A stretch of DNA of 64,000 nt from Aequorivita todarodis (GTDB lineage: Bacteria; Bacteroidota; Bacteroidia; Flavobacteriales; Flavobacteriaceae), in NCBI RefSeq assembly GCF_028561335.1, contig NZ_JAQQTG010000006.1, positions 124,317 through 188,316 on the forward strand, written 5' to 3'. The notes under the pieces were generated by a model, which saw only the letters and a program-made list of their open reading frames with translations, was not told the origin of the DNA and searched no databases. The translations under genes and the position numbers were made by a program. Below are positions 35,946 to 43,231 of the stretch, piece by piece (position 1 is the stretch's first letter; every line of letters starts with the position of its first letter).

Positions 35946-37115
35946 TTGTTCAATAAGGCACTTTTAAATAGCGAAGTACAGGATTTTATCAGAAATTTTG
36001 AAGGGGATGTTTCCAAACTTGCTTTCGCAGGAAGCCCGTTTGAAAACGTTAGGGCGCAAGAGCTGATACAGCAAATAGAAAGCAGGAAACGGGTTGAAAA
36101 AAAATTGCCGACTTGGTTCAAGACCAAAAACATTTTATTTCCTCCCAAGCTAAATCTGGAGCAGACTTCTTCTGAAATCACTGCAGAATACAAAACTTCA
36201 TTGGTGAACGGTAAAACGATTGCCGATATAACCGGCGGTTTTGGGGTTGACAGTTTTTTCTTTTCTGAAAAATTCCGGACCGTGCACCATTTTGAAACAA
36301 ACGAAACGCTTTCAGCATTATCGGAACACAATTTTGAAGTTTTCGGAAGGAAAAATATCCGTTGTCTTGTAAAGGATGGATTGCAAGCGGTTATGGGCAA
36401 TCGATACGATATAATATACGCAGACCCGTCCCGCCGCCACGACCGTAAGGGAAAGGTTTTTTTTCTTGCGGATTGTGAACCAAATATTCCTGAAAATATT
36501 TCTGAAATAGTAAAGCAGTGTGACCAATTTCTTCTGAAAACATCGCCGATGCTGGATATTTCAGTAGGTTTAAACGAGTTGCAGGACGTTTCAGAGATTC
36601 ATATTGTTGCTATTGACAACGAAGTGAAGGAATTGCTTTGGCTATTGAAAAAAGGCGATTCCAAAGAACTAAAGATCAAAACGATCAATTTTACAAAATT
36701 GGGTGCCGAAAATTTTGATTTTATTTGGAACGAAGCCGCAACAGCAAAGTACAGTTTGCCGCAAAAATATCTGTACGAGCCAAACGCTGCCATTTTAAAA
36801 AGTGGGGCTTTCGATTTAATTTCCGAAAAACTGAAAGTAAACAAGCTCCACAAAAACACACATCTTTACACGAGTGAAACCTTAGTTGATTTCCCGGGAA
36901 GAAGTTTTTCGATTGAAAAAGTAATTCCTTATTCCAAGTCTGAAATGCGGGCTGCGCTTTCCTTCAAAAAAGCGAATATAACCACAAGAAATTTTCCCGA
37001 ATCTGTGGAAACGCTTCGCAAAAAGTGGAAAATTACAGATGGTGGCGATGTCTATTTATTTTTTGGAACCAATATGGAGGACAAAAAGGAAATGTTGATT
37101 TGTTCCAAAATTTAA
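35946..37115 (+). CDS. THUMP-like class I SAM-dependent methyltransferase
   Basis: The 389-residue protein shows SAM-binding motif I as DITGGFGVDSFF (about 93-104) and motif IV-like YADPSRRHDRKGKVF (about 158-172), followed by a catalytic DCEPN block. The C-terminal THUMP-like domain (about 310-385) is found in flavobacterial family members. The target is probably RNA, but this is not shown. The start is TTG at 35946, just three bases after the upstream stop and in the same frame; there is no other start before the conserved domain. Confidence 0.75.
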   Translation: MFNKALLNSEVQDFIRNFEGDVSKLAFAGSPFENVRAQELIQQIESRKRVEKKLPTWFKTKNILFPPKLNLEQTSSEITAEYKTSLVNGKTIADITGGFGVDSFFFSEKFRTVHHFETNETLSALSEHNFEVFGRKNIRCLVKDGLQAVMGNRYDIIYADPSRRHDRKGKVFFLADCEPNIPENISEIVKQCDQFLLKTSPMLDISVGLNELQDVSEIHIVAIDNEVKELLWLLKKGDSKELKIKTINFTKLGAENFDFIWNEAATAKYSLPQKYLYEPNAAILKSGAFDLISEKLKVNKLHKNTHLYTSETLVDFPGRSFSIEKVIPYSKSEMRAALSFKKANITTRNFPESVETLRKKWKITDGGDVYLFFGTNMEDKKEMLICSKI

Positions 37116-37129
37116 ATCCCAAAAACAAA

Positions 37130-37152
37130 AAATCCCCTGAAATTGGGGATTT
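37130..37152 (+). terminator. intrinsic terminator between the methyltransferase gene and tRNA-Arg
   Basis: AAATCCCC pairs with GGGGATTT around a seven-base loop, with A-rich and T-rich flanks. It lies between convergent transcripts and can end both the rightward methyltransferase gene and the leftward tRNA operon. Confidence 0.7.
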
Positions 37153-37156
37153 AAAG

Positions 37157-37230
37157 TGATCGCGACAGGATTCGAACCTGTGACCGTCTGCTTAGAAGGC
37201 AGATGCTCTATCCAGCTGAGCTACGCGACC
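37157..37230 (-). tRNA. tRNA-Arg (anticodon TCT)
   Basis: On the minus strand the gene reads GGTCGCGTAGCTCAGC..., and folds into a cloverleaf: a seven-base-pair acceptor stem (GGTCGCG with CGCGATC), D arm, anticodon loop CTTCTAA giving TCT, and GGTTCGAATCC T loop. No CCA is encoded in the DNA. It is the last gene of the leftward tRNA cluster. Confidence 0.95.
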
Positions 37231-37242
37231 GGTAATAAACAA

Positions 37243-37269
37243 AAAAACCGAACTGTGTGTCCGGTTTTT
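37243..37269 (-). terminator. hairpin between tRNA-Pro and tRNA-Arg
   Basis: AAAAACCG pairs with CGGTTTTT across an 11-base loop. On the minus strand it is just downstream of tRNA-Pro. It could terminate that transcript partly or mark the processing site between the two tRNAs. Confidence 0.55.
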
Positions 37270-37270
37270 G

Positions 37271-37345
37271 TCGGGGTGGCAGGATTCGAACCTGCGGCCT
37301 CCTGCTCCCAAAGCAGGCGCGATAACCGGGCTACGCTACACCCCG
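37271..37345 (-). tRNA. tRNA-Pro (anticodon TGG)
   Basis: The minus strand reads CGGGGTGTAGCGTAGCCCGG..., with an acceptor stem CGGGGTG/CACCCCG, anticodon stem GCCTGC/GCAGGA around a loop containing TTTGGGA (TGG anticodon), and GGTTCGAATCC T arm. It is the middle gene of the cluster. Confidence 0.95.
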
Positions 37346-37402
37346 TGAACAGCAATTAACTATTGTTCACTGTAATTTTGGAGTTTTTTTAACTCTATAA
37401 TG

Positions 37403-37486
37403 CGGAGAGACAGGGATTCGAACCCTGGCGACGGTTGCCCGTCGACAGATTAGCAATCTGCTCCGTTACCACTCCGGCACCTCTCC
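37403..37486 (-). tRNA. tRNA-Ser (anticodon GCT)
   Basis: The minus strand reads GGAGAGGTGCCGGAGTGG..., a class II tRNA with a long variable arm (CGACGGGCAACCGTCG) and an anticodon loop with GCT, decoding AGC/AGT. The acceptor pairs with TCTCTCC at the 3' end. It is the first gene of the leftward tRNA operon. Confidence 0.95.
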
Positions 37487-37522
37487 AGTTTTTTATGAAC
37501 GTGTCATCCTAAAATGCGGTTG

Positions 37523-37553
37523 CAAATGTAACTTTATAAATGCTATAACGCAA
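37523..37553 (-). promoter_or_regulatory. Bacteroidota-type promoter for the tRNA operon
   Basis: On the minus strand TTG at 37553-37551 is followed by exactly 20 bases and then TACATTTG (37530-37523), a perfect match to TTG-N20-TAnnTTTG. Transcription would start near 37517, about 30 bases before tRNA-Ser. Confidence 0.75.
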
Positions 37554-37637
37554 CAAAAATTTTACGTTTTTTTCATAAAATTAAAGCACTCTCTTTTTGA
37601 GCGTATTATGGCCATAAAAAATATTTAAAACCCAATC

Positions 37638-37739
37638 AGCTCTGCTGGATAGCCCATCCCGATTTCCAATCTGGGTGGTCACAGGTTCCTCCGAAATTTC
37701 GGAGCTGTCGCGATCACGTCCAATCCTCTGCTTAGAAGG
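37638..37739 (+). pseudogene. scrambled tRNA-Arg-like sequence
   Basis: On the plus strand AGCTCTGCTGGATAG (37638-37652) resembles the tRNA-Arg D arm. A degenerate arm TTTCCAA follows. Then GGTCACAGGTTC (37677-37688) and CTGTCGCGATCAC (37705-37717) match the T arm and acceptor of tRNA-Arg exactly, but between them lies a 16-base perfect palindrome, CTCCGAAATTTCGGAG, in place of the five-base GAATC. After that comes CTGCTTAGAAGG (37728-37739), matching the anticodon arm in the opposite orientation. It cannot fold into a functional tRNA. Confidence 0.65.
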
Positions 37740-37781
37740 TTTTTGGTATGAAATACCCCCGTAATTGAATAAATTCTAAGT

Positions 37782-38279
37782 TCAATTTACGCTGGTTGTT
37801 TTTATCTTGGATCTGTAAATCAAAGAAATTGGTAAACCTACACAAATAATAAGAATAGAAATCGCAATCAATTTTTGAGATATTTTTTGGTTAAGTTCTG
37901 GAATTCCGCTCATTGGCAATACAATCAAGTTCATAATTGCCCAGACAATTAGTCCATAAACAATGCCTACTACATAAGGATTTGCCTTCTGAAATTTCAG
38001 CTTTGGATACCCATAAAAGAACAAAGCTGTCCAAATAAAAGCTATCAAATAGTGAAAAAACACTCCCATAAAGATGATGTAGCTTCCACTTTCAAAAGCG
38101 GCTTGACCAAATACCCCACTGGCAATAAACCTGAAAATTCTGGTAATATCCTGCCCGCCTTGTGCCAAAAAATTTATAATTGCAGCAGATATGTCAAGTG
38201 TCCCAACAAATAAAGCCGTGGCAATTACACGCTTTAACGGTAGCTTCTTTTTCACAATTGATCGATCGACTCGGGTCAT
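37782..38279 (-). CDS. four-helix membrane protein of unknown function
   Basis: The 165-residue protein has four hydrophobic segments (about 18-40, 62-88, 100-125 and 134-154), with Lys/Arg on the cytoplasmic side (KKKLPLKR at the start). It loosely resembles YagU-like (DUF1440) proteins in topology but lacks a motif I can name. It is followed on the left by the degenerate tRNA-like region, and on the right by the DinB gene 39 bases away, so it may be part of the leftward cluster. Confidence 0.55.
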   Translation of the reverse strand: MTRVDRSIVKKKLPLKRVIATALFVGTLDISAAIINFLAQGGQDITRIFRFIASGVFGQAAFESGSYIIFMGVFFHYLIAFIWTALFFYGYPKLKFQKANPYVVGIVYGLIVWAIMNLIVLPMSGIPELNQKISQKLIAISILIICVGLPISLIYRSKIKTTSVN

Positions 38280-38318
38280 TATGAACAGATTAAAACAAAA
38301 ACTAATTTATCAATTTTT

Positions 38319-38837
38319 TTATAAGGATTTGGGTTCGTTCACAAACCCACCAATATTTTTGAGTTGGTGAATATGTCTTTGCGTATGGAACAGGATAAAG
38401 CGAAGCCATTCATAGCGGGTCAAAAACCCAAAGGAAGGGAATTCCATATCTTCGCAAAGAGCTTTCAATTCTTTTGTTTCGGCTATATTTTTCAGATGGT
38501 CTTTGATTTCCTTAATTTTTTGGACCAACCCATCTTTTGTATGGGAGGTTGAACGCGGTTCAAGCGATGGGTCGGCCTTGAATTTCAAGTCAAAATTGAG
38601 GAACAGGTCTTTGATGGCTTCCACTTTTTCATCATAAGGGCGATTCGTTTCGGTGGTATGCAAATCGGGGATGCCGCTACCGCAAATAATGATGTGCTCC
38701 ACGGTCTGCCCTGCCGTCCAGCTTCCCTCGAAGGGAACTTCGTTTAGGGTTTTTTTTTCAAACTTGGACAGCTCGTCCAAAAGGGTATCGAAAGTGTTTT
38801 CGATATCCCGAATCAAAATCTTTTTTGCGTTTTCCAT
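38319..38837 (-). CDS. DinB-like four-helix metal-binding protein
   Basis: The 172-residue protein matches the DinB/YfiT superfamily, with a metal-binding His in EHIIICG (about residue 49) and the paired histidines of FHTQRHIHQL (about 148-157). Members are often small-molecule thiol-dependent transferases or damage-inducible proteins; the substrate here is unknown. It lies 12 bases downstream of the VOC gene on the same strand and belongs to the leftward cluster 38.3-41.5 kb. Confidence 0.75.
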   Translation of the reverse strand: MENAKKILIRDIENTFDTLLDELSKFEKKTLNEVPFEGSWTAGQTVEHIIICGSGIPDLHTTETNRPYDEKVEAIKDLFLNFDLKFKADPSLEPRSTSHTKDGLVQKIKEIKDHLKNIAETKELKALCEDMEFPSFGFLTRYEWLRFILFHTQRHIHQLKNIGGFVNEPKSL

Positions 38838-38849
38838 TTTTAGTGTTTT

Positions 38850-39233
38850 TTAAGTAATGCGTTGAACCAACATAATAATATTGCCACAAGTATCTTCGAA
38901 GGGAACGAAAGTAGCATTTGGCAACGTTTTGGGGTTGCCTCGAAATTTTACCCCTTTCTTCTTTAGCCTTTTATATTCCTCTTCAATGTTGTCCGAACCC
39001 AACACGGCCGCAGGAAATCCAGCATCAAAGAGCATTTTTTGAACCTTATCGGAGGGTGGGAAATTGGGCTCCAAAACAAGTTCAATACCTTCCATACCCT
39101 CTTTTGAGATAACGGTCAACCATCTCATTCCACCCGTAACATCTTCCTTTTTTACGAAACCCAATTTTTCCGTATAAAATTTCAACGCCTTGTCCTGGTC
39201 ATCTACTTTAAGTATTACATATTGGATTTTCAC
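38850..39233 (-). CDS. VOC superfamily (glyoxalase-like) protein
   Basis: The 127-residue protein begins IQYVILKVDDQDKALKFYTEKLGF, the beta-alpha-beta module of vicinal-oxygen-chelate proteins, and ends PFEDTCGNIIML, the second half. It has the length of a single-chain VOC dimeric unit. Such proteins use a divalent metal for isomerisation, dioxygenation or antibiotic binding. It is the smallest of three VOC genes in this cluster; the substrate is unknown. Confidence 0.8.
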   Translation of the reverse strand: MKIQYVILKVDDQDKALKFYTEKLGFVKKEDVTGGMRWLTVISKEGMEGIELVLEPNFPPSDKVQKMLFDAGFPAAVLGSDNIEEEYKRLKKKGVKFRGNPKTLPNATFVPFEDTCGNIIMLVQRIT

Positions 39234-39272
39234 GTTTTCCTAATTTATTAATTATACATTTTTTAGTAATGG

Positions 39273-40193
39273 CTACCGATTATAGGCTTCTTCCAGTTTC
39301 GCCACGTCTAACTTCTTCATTTGGCTGATGGCTTCGAAAAGTTTTTGCCGCTTTTCGGGTTCGTCAAGGGCGAGTTTCTCGGTAAGAAATTGGGGAACTA
39401 TCTGCCATGACACCCCGAACTTGTCCTTGAGCCACCCACAAACCGATTCGCTGCCTTCCTTGGTAAAACGGTCCCAGAAATAATCAACTTCTTCTTGGTC
39501 TTCACAATTCACGTAGAAAGAAATAGCTTCGGTGAAGGGAATATCGGCATCGGTGCCATTGTCCATCATCATAAAGGTCTGTCCGTTCAGCTTGCATTGT
39601 GCGTGCTTGACCATTCCCTCGGGGCCGGGTTCGCCCGCGGTGTATTTGGCCACCCCTTCGGATGAGGCATTTTTAAAAATGGACATATAGTGTTCCATTG
39701 CTCCTTCCGCATTGCCACGCTGTTTCCCAGAATACATGATAAGCGGGCTAATGCGTTGGCCCACGTCCTTGAGTTTGCCCTTATAGATTTGCCACGAAAC
39801 CCCGAATCGATCGCTGACCCAGCCGTAGCGTTCGCTCCAATCGTAACTGTCGAGCGGCATTAGAATCTGGCCACCATCGATAAGTTGGCTCCAAACGGCA
39901 TCTACCTCGACATGGGTCTCAAAGATGGCAAAGAATGAGATGGAGGGGTTAAATTTAAACATCGGCCCGGCATCGAAAGCACAGAATTGAACCCCGTCAA
40001 GGGTAAACACCCCTTGTTGTACGGTGCCGGGTTTGGCCGATTCCGCTGGAAAAGGCGTTTTTTCCGGCCATTTTTTCAGTTGGGTAATTTCCGAATTCGG
40101 AAATATCGTTACATAAAAGTTCATTGCCTCCTCGGCGCGGTTATCAAACCATAGAAATGGCGTGATTTTTTGTATTCTCTTTATAGTTCTCAT
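39273..40193 (-). CDS. two-domain PhnB-like VOC protein
   Basis: The 306-residue protein consists of two PhnB-type VOC repeats: ITPFLWFDNRAEEAMNFY (about 10-27) and ISPLIMYSGKQRGNAEGAMEHY (about 147-168), each ending with the DRFGVSWQI or DKFGVSWQI motif. PhnB-like proteins are often labelled 3-demethylubiquinone methyltransferases without support. It overlaps the stop of the upstream VOC gene by four bases, which argues for translational coupling. Confidence 0.8.
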   Translation of the reverse strand: MRTIKRIQKITPFLWFDNRAEEAMNFYVTIFPNSEITQLKKWPEKTPFPAESAKPGTVQQGVFTLDGVQFCAFDAGPMFKFNPSISFFAIFETHVEVDAVWSQLIDGGQILMPLDSYDWSERYGWVSDRFGVSWQIYKGKLKDVGQRISPLIMYSGKQRGNAEGAMEHYMSIFKNASSEGVAKYTAGEPGPEGMVKHAQCKLNGQTFMMMDNGTDADIPFTEAISFYVNCEDQEEVDYFWDRFTKEGSESVCGWLKDKFGVSWQIVPQFLTEKLALDEPEKRQKLFEAISQMKKLDVAKLEEAYNR

Positions 40194-40642
40194 AATAATT
40201 GATTTTTAATGTTGTGCATTTTCTTTTTTCGTTTGCAATGAAACAACCAATGGTTGCCATATTTATCGGTCAACTCCCCAAAAAGATCGCCCCAATGGGT
40301 TTCCTGCAAGGGATGGGTCGCTTGTCCGCCTTTTTGCAAGTTTTGATAATAGGTTTTGATTCGGCTCTCATCGTTACAGTCCAATAAAATGGAAACCGAA
40401 TTCCCCCGTAATACTTCTTCATCAGTCATATCTGTACCCATCAACATCAAATTGTCCTTTTTAAGAAATGCCTGTACGATATACCTTTTCATTTCATCTG
40501 GTAGCTCATCCGTTTTAGGGGATTCTCCGACCGTTTGGCAACGCAATTCCCCGCCAAGACATTGCTGATAAAATTCCATTGCCTCCCTGCAATTGCCGTT
40601 AAACGTGAGGTATGTAATCAATTGTCCCATTCTTTCTTTCAT
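40190..40642 (-). CDS. single-domain PhnB-like VOC protein
   Basis: The 150-residue protein has the PhnB pattern GQLITYLTFNGNCREAMEFYQQ (about 5-26) and ends with DKYGNHWLFH. It is upstream of, and overlaps by four bases with, the two-domain VOC gene. Together with the DoxX and SRPBCC genes it forms a leftward unit. No substrate can be inferred. Confidence 0.8.
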   Translation of the reverse strand: MKERMGQLITYLTFNGNCREAMEFYQQCLGGELRCQTVGESPKTDELPDEMKRYIVQAFLKKDNLMLMGTDMTDEEVLRGNSVSILLDCNDESRIKTYYQNLQKGGQATHPLQETHWGDLFGELTDKYGNHWLFHCKRKKKMHNIKNQLL

Positions 40643-40695
40643 TAAATTCTCCTGCTTCGACTTTACAAGTTGACTTTATTGGCAAATCAAGTTGA

Positions 40696-41094
40696 TTATG
40701 TAACATTGGCCGTATCTACCTCGGGATTAGCGGCTTTAGTTATTTTGTGGTAATAGCGGTAGGATACCATCAAAATGGCCAAAATGATCAATGGGAAAAC
40801 CGCGTTGAACCCAAAGCCGTCCACTGCCCAATTGCTGATGCAGGCAAAGAGGAAATCAAAGGTGAACCCAGCATAGGCCCATTCCTTTAACCGTTTGGGT
40901 ATGGATGGAATAATTAAAATCAAAGCCCCAAGTACCTTAAAAACCACGAGGGCAACACCAAAATAGTCGGGATAGCCCAAATGGCGGATGCTTTCCTTTG
41001 CTAATTCCGTTTGTGAGGTCAATGCCGGCATCACACCTTCAAAGAGGAAGATGATAATGGTCGCCGTCCAAAATAGGATCTTGTTAGTTTTCAT
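40696..41094 (-). CDS. DoxX family membrane protein
   Basis: The 132-residue protein has four hydrophobic helices (about 8-26, 48-64, 72-90 and 95-115) and the DoxX-like KESIRHLGYPDYFGVALVVFKVLGALILI region (about 33-61). DoxX-family proteins are linked to thiol-stress membrane complexes in some bacteria. The gene is 30 bases downstream of the SRPBCC gene. The role here is inferred only from the family. Confidence 0.75.
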   Translation of the reverse strand: MKTNKILFWTATIIIFLFEGVMPALTSQTELAKESIRHLGYPDYFGVALVVFKVLGALILIIPSIPKRLKEWAYAGFTFDFLFACISNWAVDGFGFNAVFPLIILAILMVSYRYYHKITKAANPEVDTANVT

Positions 41095-41124
41095 TTCATT
41101 TTAGTTTTATAGTGGTATTCATAT

Positions 41125-41538
41125 TTAGTTGGTGTTTTCCGCATATTTTTTAAAATTGTCCAAAATGGCCTGCCAGCCGTCCCGTTGCATTTCAATCGGG
41201 TTTTGGGTCTCGGGGTCAAAGGTGCTTACGATTTCCGTTTCGCCCTTTTGCTCCTTGAAATCCACTTCCACTTTTCGACCATCGTCCATGGTGTAAGCTA
41301 TGCGCTTTTGAGGTACGACTTCATCATAAGTCCCACTAAAGTCAAAACCAAAACTGCCGTCCTTAGCCTCCATTCTCGACAGAAACTTTCCGCCGACCCG
41401 CAGGTCATTTTCAGCTCGGGGCGCGTACCAATCTTCCGATGGGGTGTTCCATTTTACAATGTGCTCAGGATTTGACCATAATTCCCATACTTTATTTGCT
41501 GAAGATTTTACCGTGTTTTTAACCGTAATTCGTTCCAT
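41125..41538 (-). CDS. SRPBCC/AHSA1-like hydrophobic-ligand-binding protein
   Basis: The 137-residue protein starts at ATG 41538 (MERITVKNTVKSSANKVWELW), where AHSA1 domains normally begin; an upstream in-frame start at 41634 would add 32 residues without family support. Typical stretches are SNPEHIVKWNTPSEDWYAP and FDFSGTYDEV, and the C-terminal WQAILDNFKKYAE helix. These proteins bind hydrophobic ligands; the exact one is not shown. It is the first gene of the leftward VOC/DinB cluster. Confidence 0.8.
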   Translation of the reverse strand: MERITVKNTVKSSANKVWELWSNPEHIVKWNTPSEDWYAPRAENDLRVGGKFLSRMEAKDGSFGFDFSGTYDEVVPQKRIAYTMDDGRKVEVDFKEQKGETEIVSTFDPETQNPIEMQRDGWQAILDNFKKYAENTN

Positions 41539-41653
41539 GATATTTGTTTTTAAATGTTTACAGTACAAATTTGGGAACAATAATTTAAAATAATAGGGTA
41601 TGATAACGGCGAATGAAAGGGGCGATTCCGCCAATAATTTTTATATTTGAAGT

Positions 41654-42625
41654 ATGAAAAACATAGCCATATTAGTTCCCGAAACGGCCGTAGCAGAGGG
41701 AGTTACAGGCCCCCGTTATCTTTTTACCACTGCAAACCAATTTCTGCAAGCAGCCGGAAAGGAGCCCTTGTTCAAAGTGCAATTGGTCGGCAACCAAAAA
41801 AATGTGAAAGCGCAGGATGGCGTCTATTCCATCACTACGGATGTGCTCTTAAAAGAATCAAAACAGGCCGACCTGGTTATCGTGCCGCCCATTTTTGGGG
41901 ATATGGAAAATGCAATCGCACTGAATAAAGATGCCCTTCCTTGGATTACCGATCAATACAAGCATGGAGCAGAAGTTGCCTCGCTCTGTGTAGGCGCTTT
42001 TTTATTGGCCTCCACCGGACTCTTGGACGGGAAAAAATGCTCCACACATTGGGCATATTATAACGAGTTCAAGGAGCGGTTTCCCGAAGTGGAAGTCGTG
42101 GACGGGGGCGTGATTACCGAGGAAAATGGTATCTATTCCAGCGGTGGGGCCAACTCCTTGTGGAATTTGTTACTGTACATCTTGGAAAAATATACGGACA
42201 GGGACACGGCAATACTGGCCTCCAAGTATTTCGCCATCGACATCGATCGTGAAAGTCAGGCGGCTTTTATGATGTTTACGGGGCAAAAAGACCACAGTGA
42301 TGCCGAAGTGAAAAAGGCACAGGAATATATCGAGGAAAACTATCAAGAAAAGATAACCGTGGACGAGCTGGCGGAAAAGGTCGCGGTAAGCCGAAGGAGC
42401 TTTGAACGCCGTTTTAAACAGGCCACCGATAACACCGTCATCGAATACCTGCAACGGGTAAAGGTAGAGGCGGCCAAACGCAGCTTCGAAAGTTCCCGTA
42501 AGAACATAACCGAAGTAATGTACGATGTAGGCTATTCAGATACCAAGGCATTCCGAAACGTGTTCAAGAAAATAACGGGGCTTACCCCAGTAGAATATAG
42601 GAACAAGTATAATAAGGATGTATAG
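41654..42625 (+). CDS. GlxA-type transcriptional regulator (DJ-1/PfpI domain plus AraC helix-turn-helix)
   Basis: The 323-residue protein has an N-terminal DJ-1/PfpI-like domain (about 1-180, with SLCVGAFLLASTGLLDG at about 111-127 near the nucleophile elbow) and a C-terminal AraC/XylS domain (about 215-320, with VAVSRRSFERRFKQ and VGYSDTKAFRNVFKKITG). It is divergent from the SRPBCC gene across 115 bases, so it is the likely regulator of the leftward cluster. A TATATTTG box (41642-41649) lies only four bases before the ATG, implying a nearly leaderless mRNA. The ligand is unknown. Confidence 0.88.
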   Translation: MKNIAILVPETAVAEGVTGPRYLFTTANQFLQAAGKEPLFKVQLVGNQKNVKAQDGVYSITTDVLLKESKQADLVIVPPIFGDMENAIALNKDALPWITDQYKHGAEVASLCVGAFLLASTGLLDGKKCSTHWAYYNEFKERFPEVEVVDGGVITEENGIYSSGGANSLWNLLLYILEKYTDRDTAILASKYFAIDIDRESQAAFMMFTGQKDHSDAEVKKAQEYIEENYQEKITVDELAEKVAVSRRSFERRFKQATDNTVIEYLQRVKVEAAKRSFESSRKNITEVMYDVGYSDTKAFRNVFKKITGLTPVEYRNKYNKDV

Positions 42626-42802
42626 TTAGGTCTGAATTGTAAGCCTATATCTTTTCTGCCGATTGATTGGCTAATGCCAAAAATGCGTTTTTCGGGTTTC
42701 GTCGCAACAATTTGCCCTTTGGTATATTTACTTATCGTTTATGTGGCCACTTCCCTATTCAAACTGTTGAATTTGTTAATTTTATAGTCATTATTACAAG
42801 GT

Positions 42803-42904
42803 ATGGCAATGAAATTTTCAATAGATTCAAAATACCTAACCCCCACCCTCCACATCATTATCTGGGGCATCATCCTGTGCCTGCCTTTGGTCCCTAAGCC
42901 CTAA
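42803..42904 (+). pseudogene. truncated N terminus of a LytS-type sensor histidine kinase
   Basis: The frame from ATG 42803 reads MAMKFSIDSKYLTPTLHIII and IWGIILCLPL before a TAA at 42902-42904. This is the start of flavobacterial histidine kinases of the LytS family (first membrane helix); the rest is gone. The wider gap 42626-43231 also contains a 36-codon open remnant at 42978-43085 (ending LNAGVVVSLRQ) that I cannot place. No intact gene is seen in that 606-base gap. Confidence 0.55.
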
Positions 42905-43231
42905 GAAATAATTCCCCAGAAAATACAATCATATTAATTTTTAGAATTTATGTTAATGCACTTTTAATAAAGCCTAAACTTCCTTTCAGGACAGTGCTAC
43001 TTTAAATGATGGATATTTGGGGTATTATCAATCGCCGGATAGCATCGAACTTAATGCAGGTGTTGTAGTGAGTTTACGGCAATAGCCCGCTGAAAGGGCA
43101 CAACACCCTCTCCGTCTTTTTTACCTAATTATTCGGATATTACAATACAAAAAATTCAATAAGTAAAAAACCATCTTAAACTAAAAAAATGAAATGAAAT
43201 GCGGAATGCTCCGTTACGGGAAATGTGCATT

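Noticed and set aside
37156-37359. 67-residue plus-strand frame with GFEPVT and GFEPAASC
   Set aside because: It is the reverse strand of tRNA-Arg and tRNA-Pro; GFEP is the translation of the T arm. It is a known false gene type.
37150-37500. Prophage or genomic island integrated at the tRNA cluster
   Set aside because: No integrase, phage gene or direct repeat of a tRNA 3' end flanking an island is seen; only the scrambled tRNA-Arg-like copy is present.
42667-42897. 76-residue plus-strand frame
   Set aside because: No coding pattern and it overlaps the histidine-kinase fragment in another frame.
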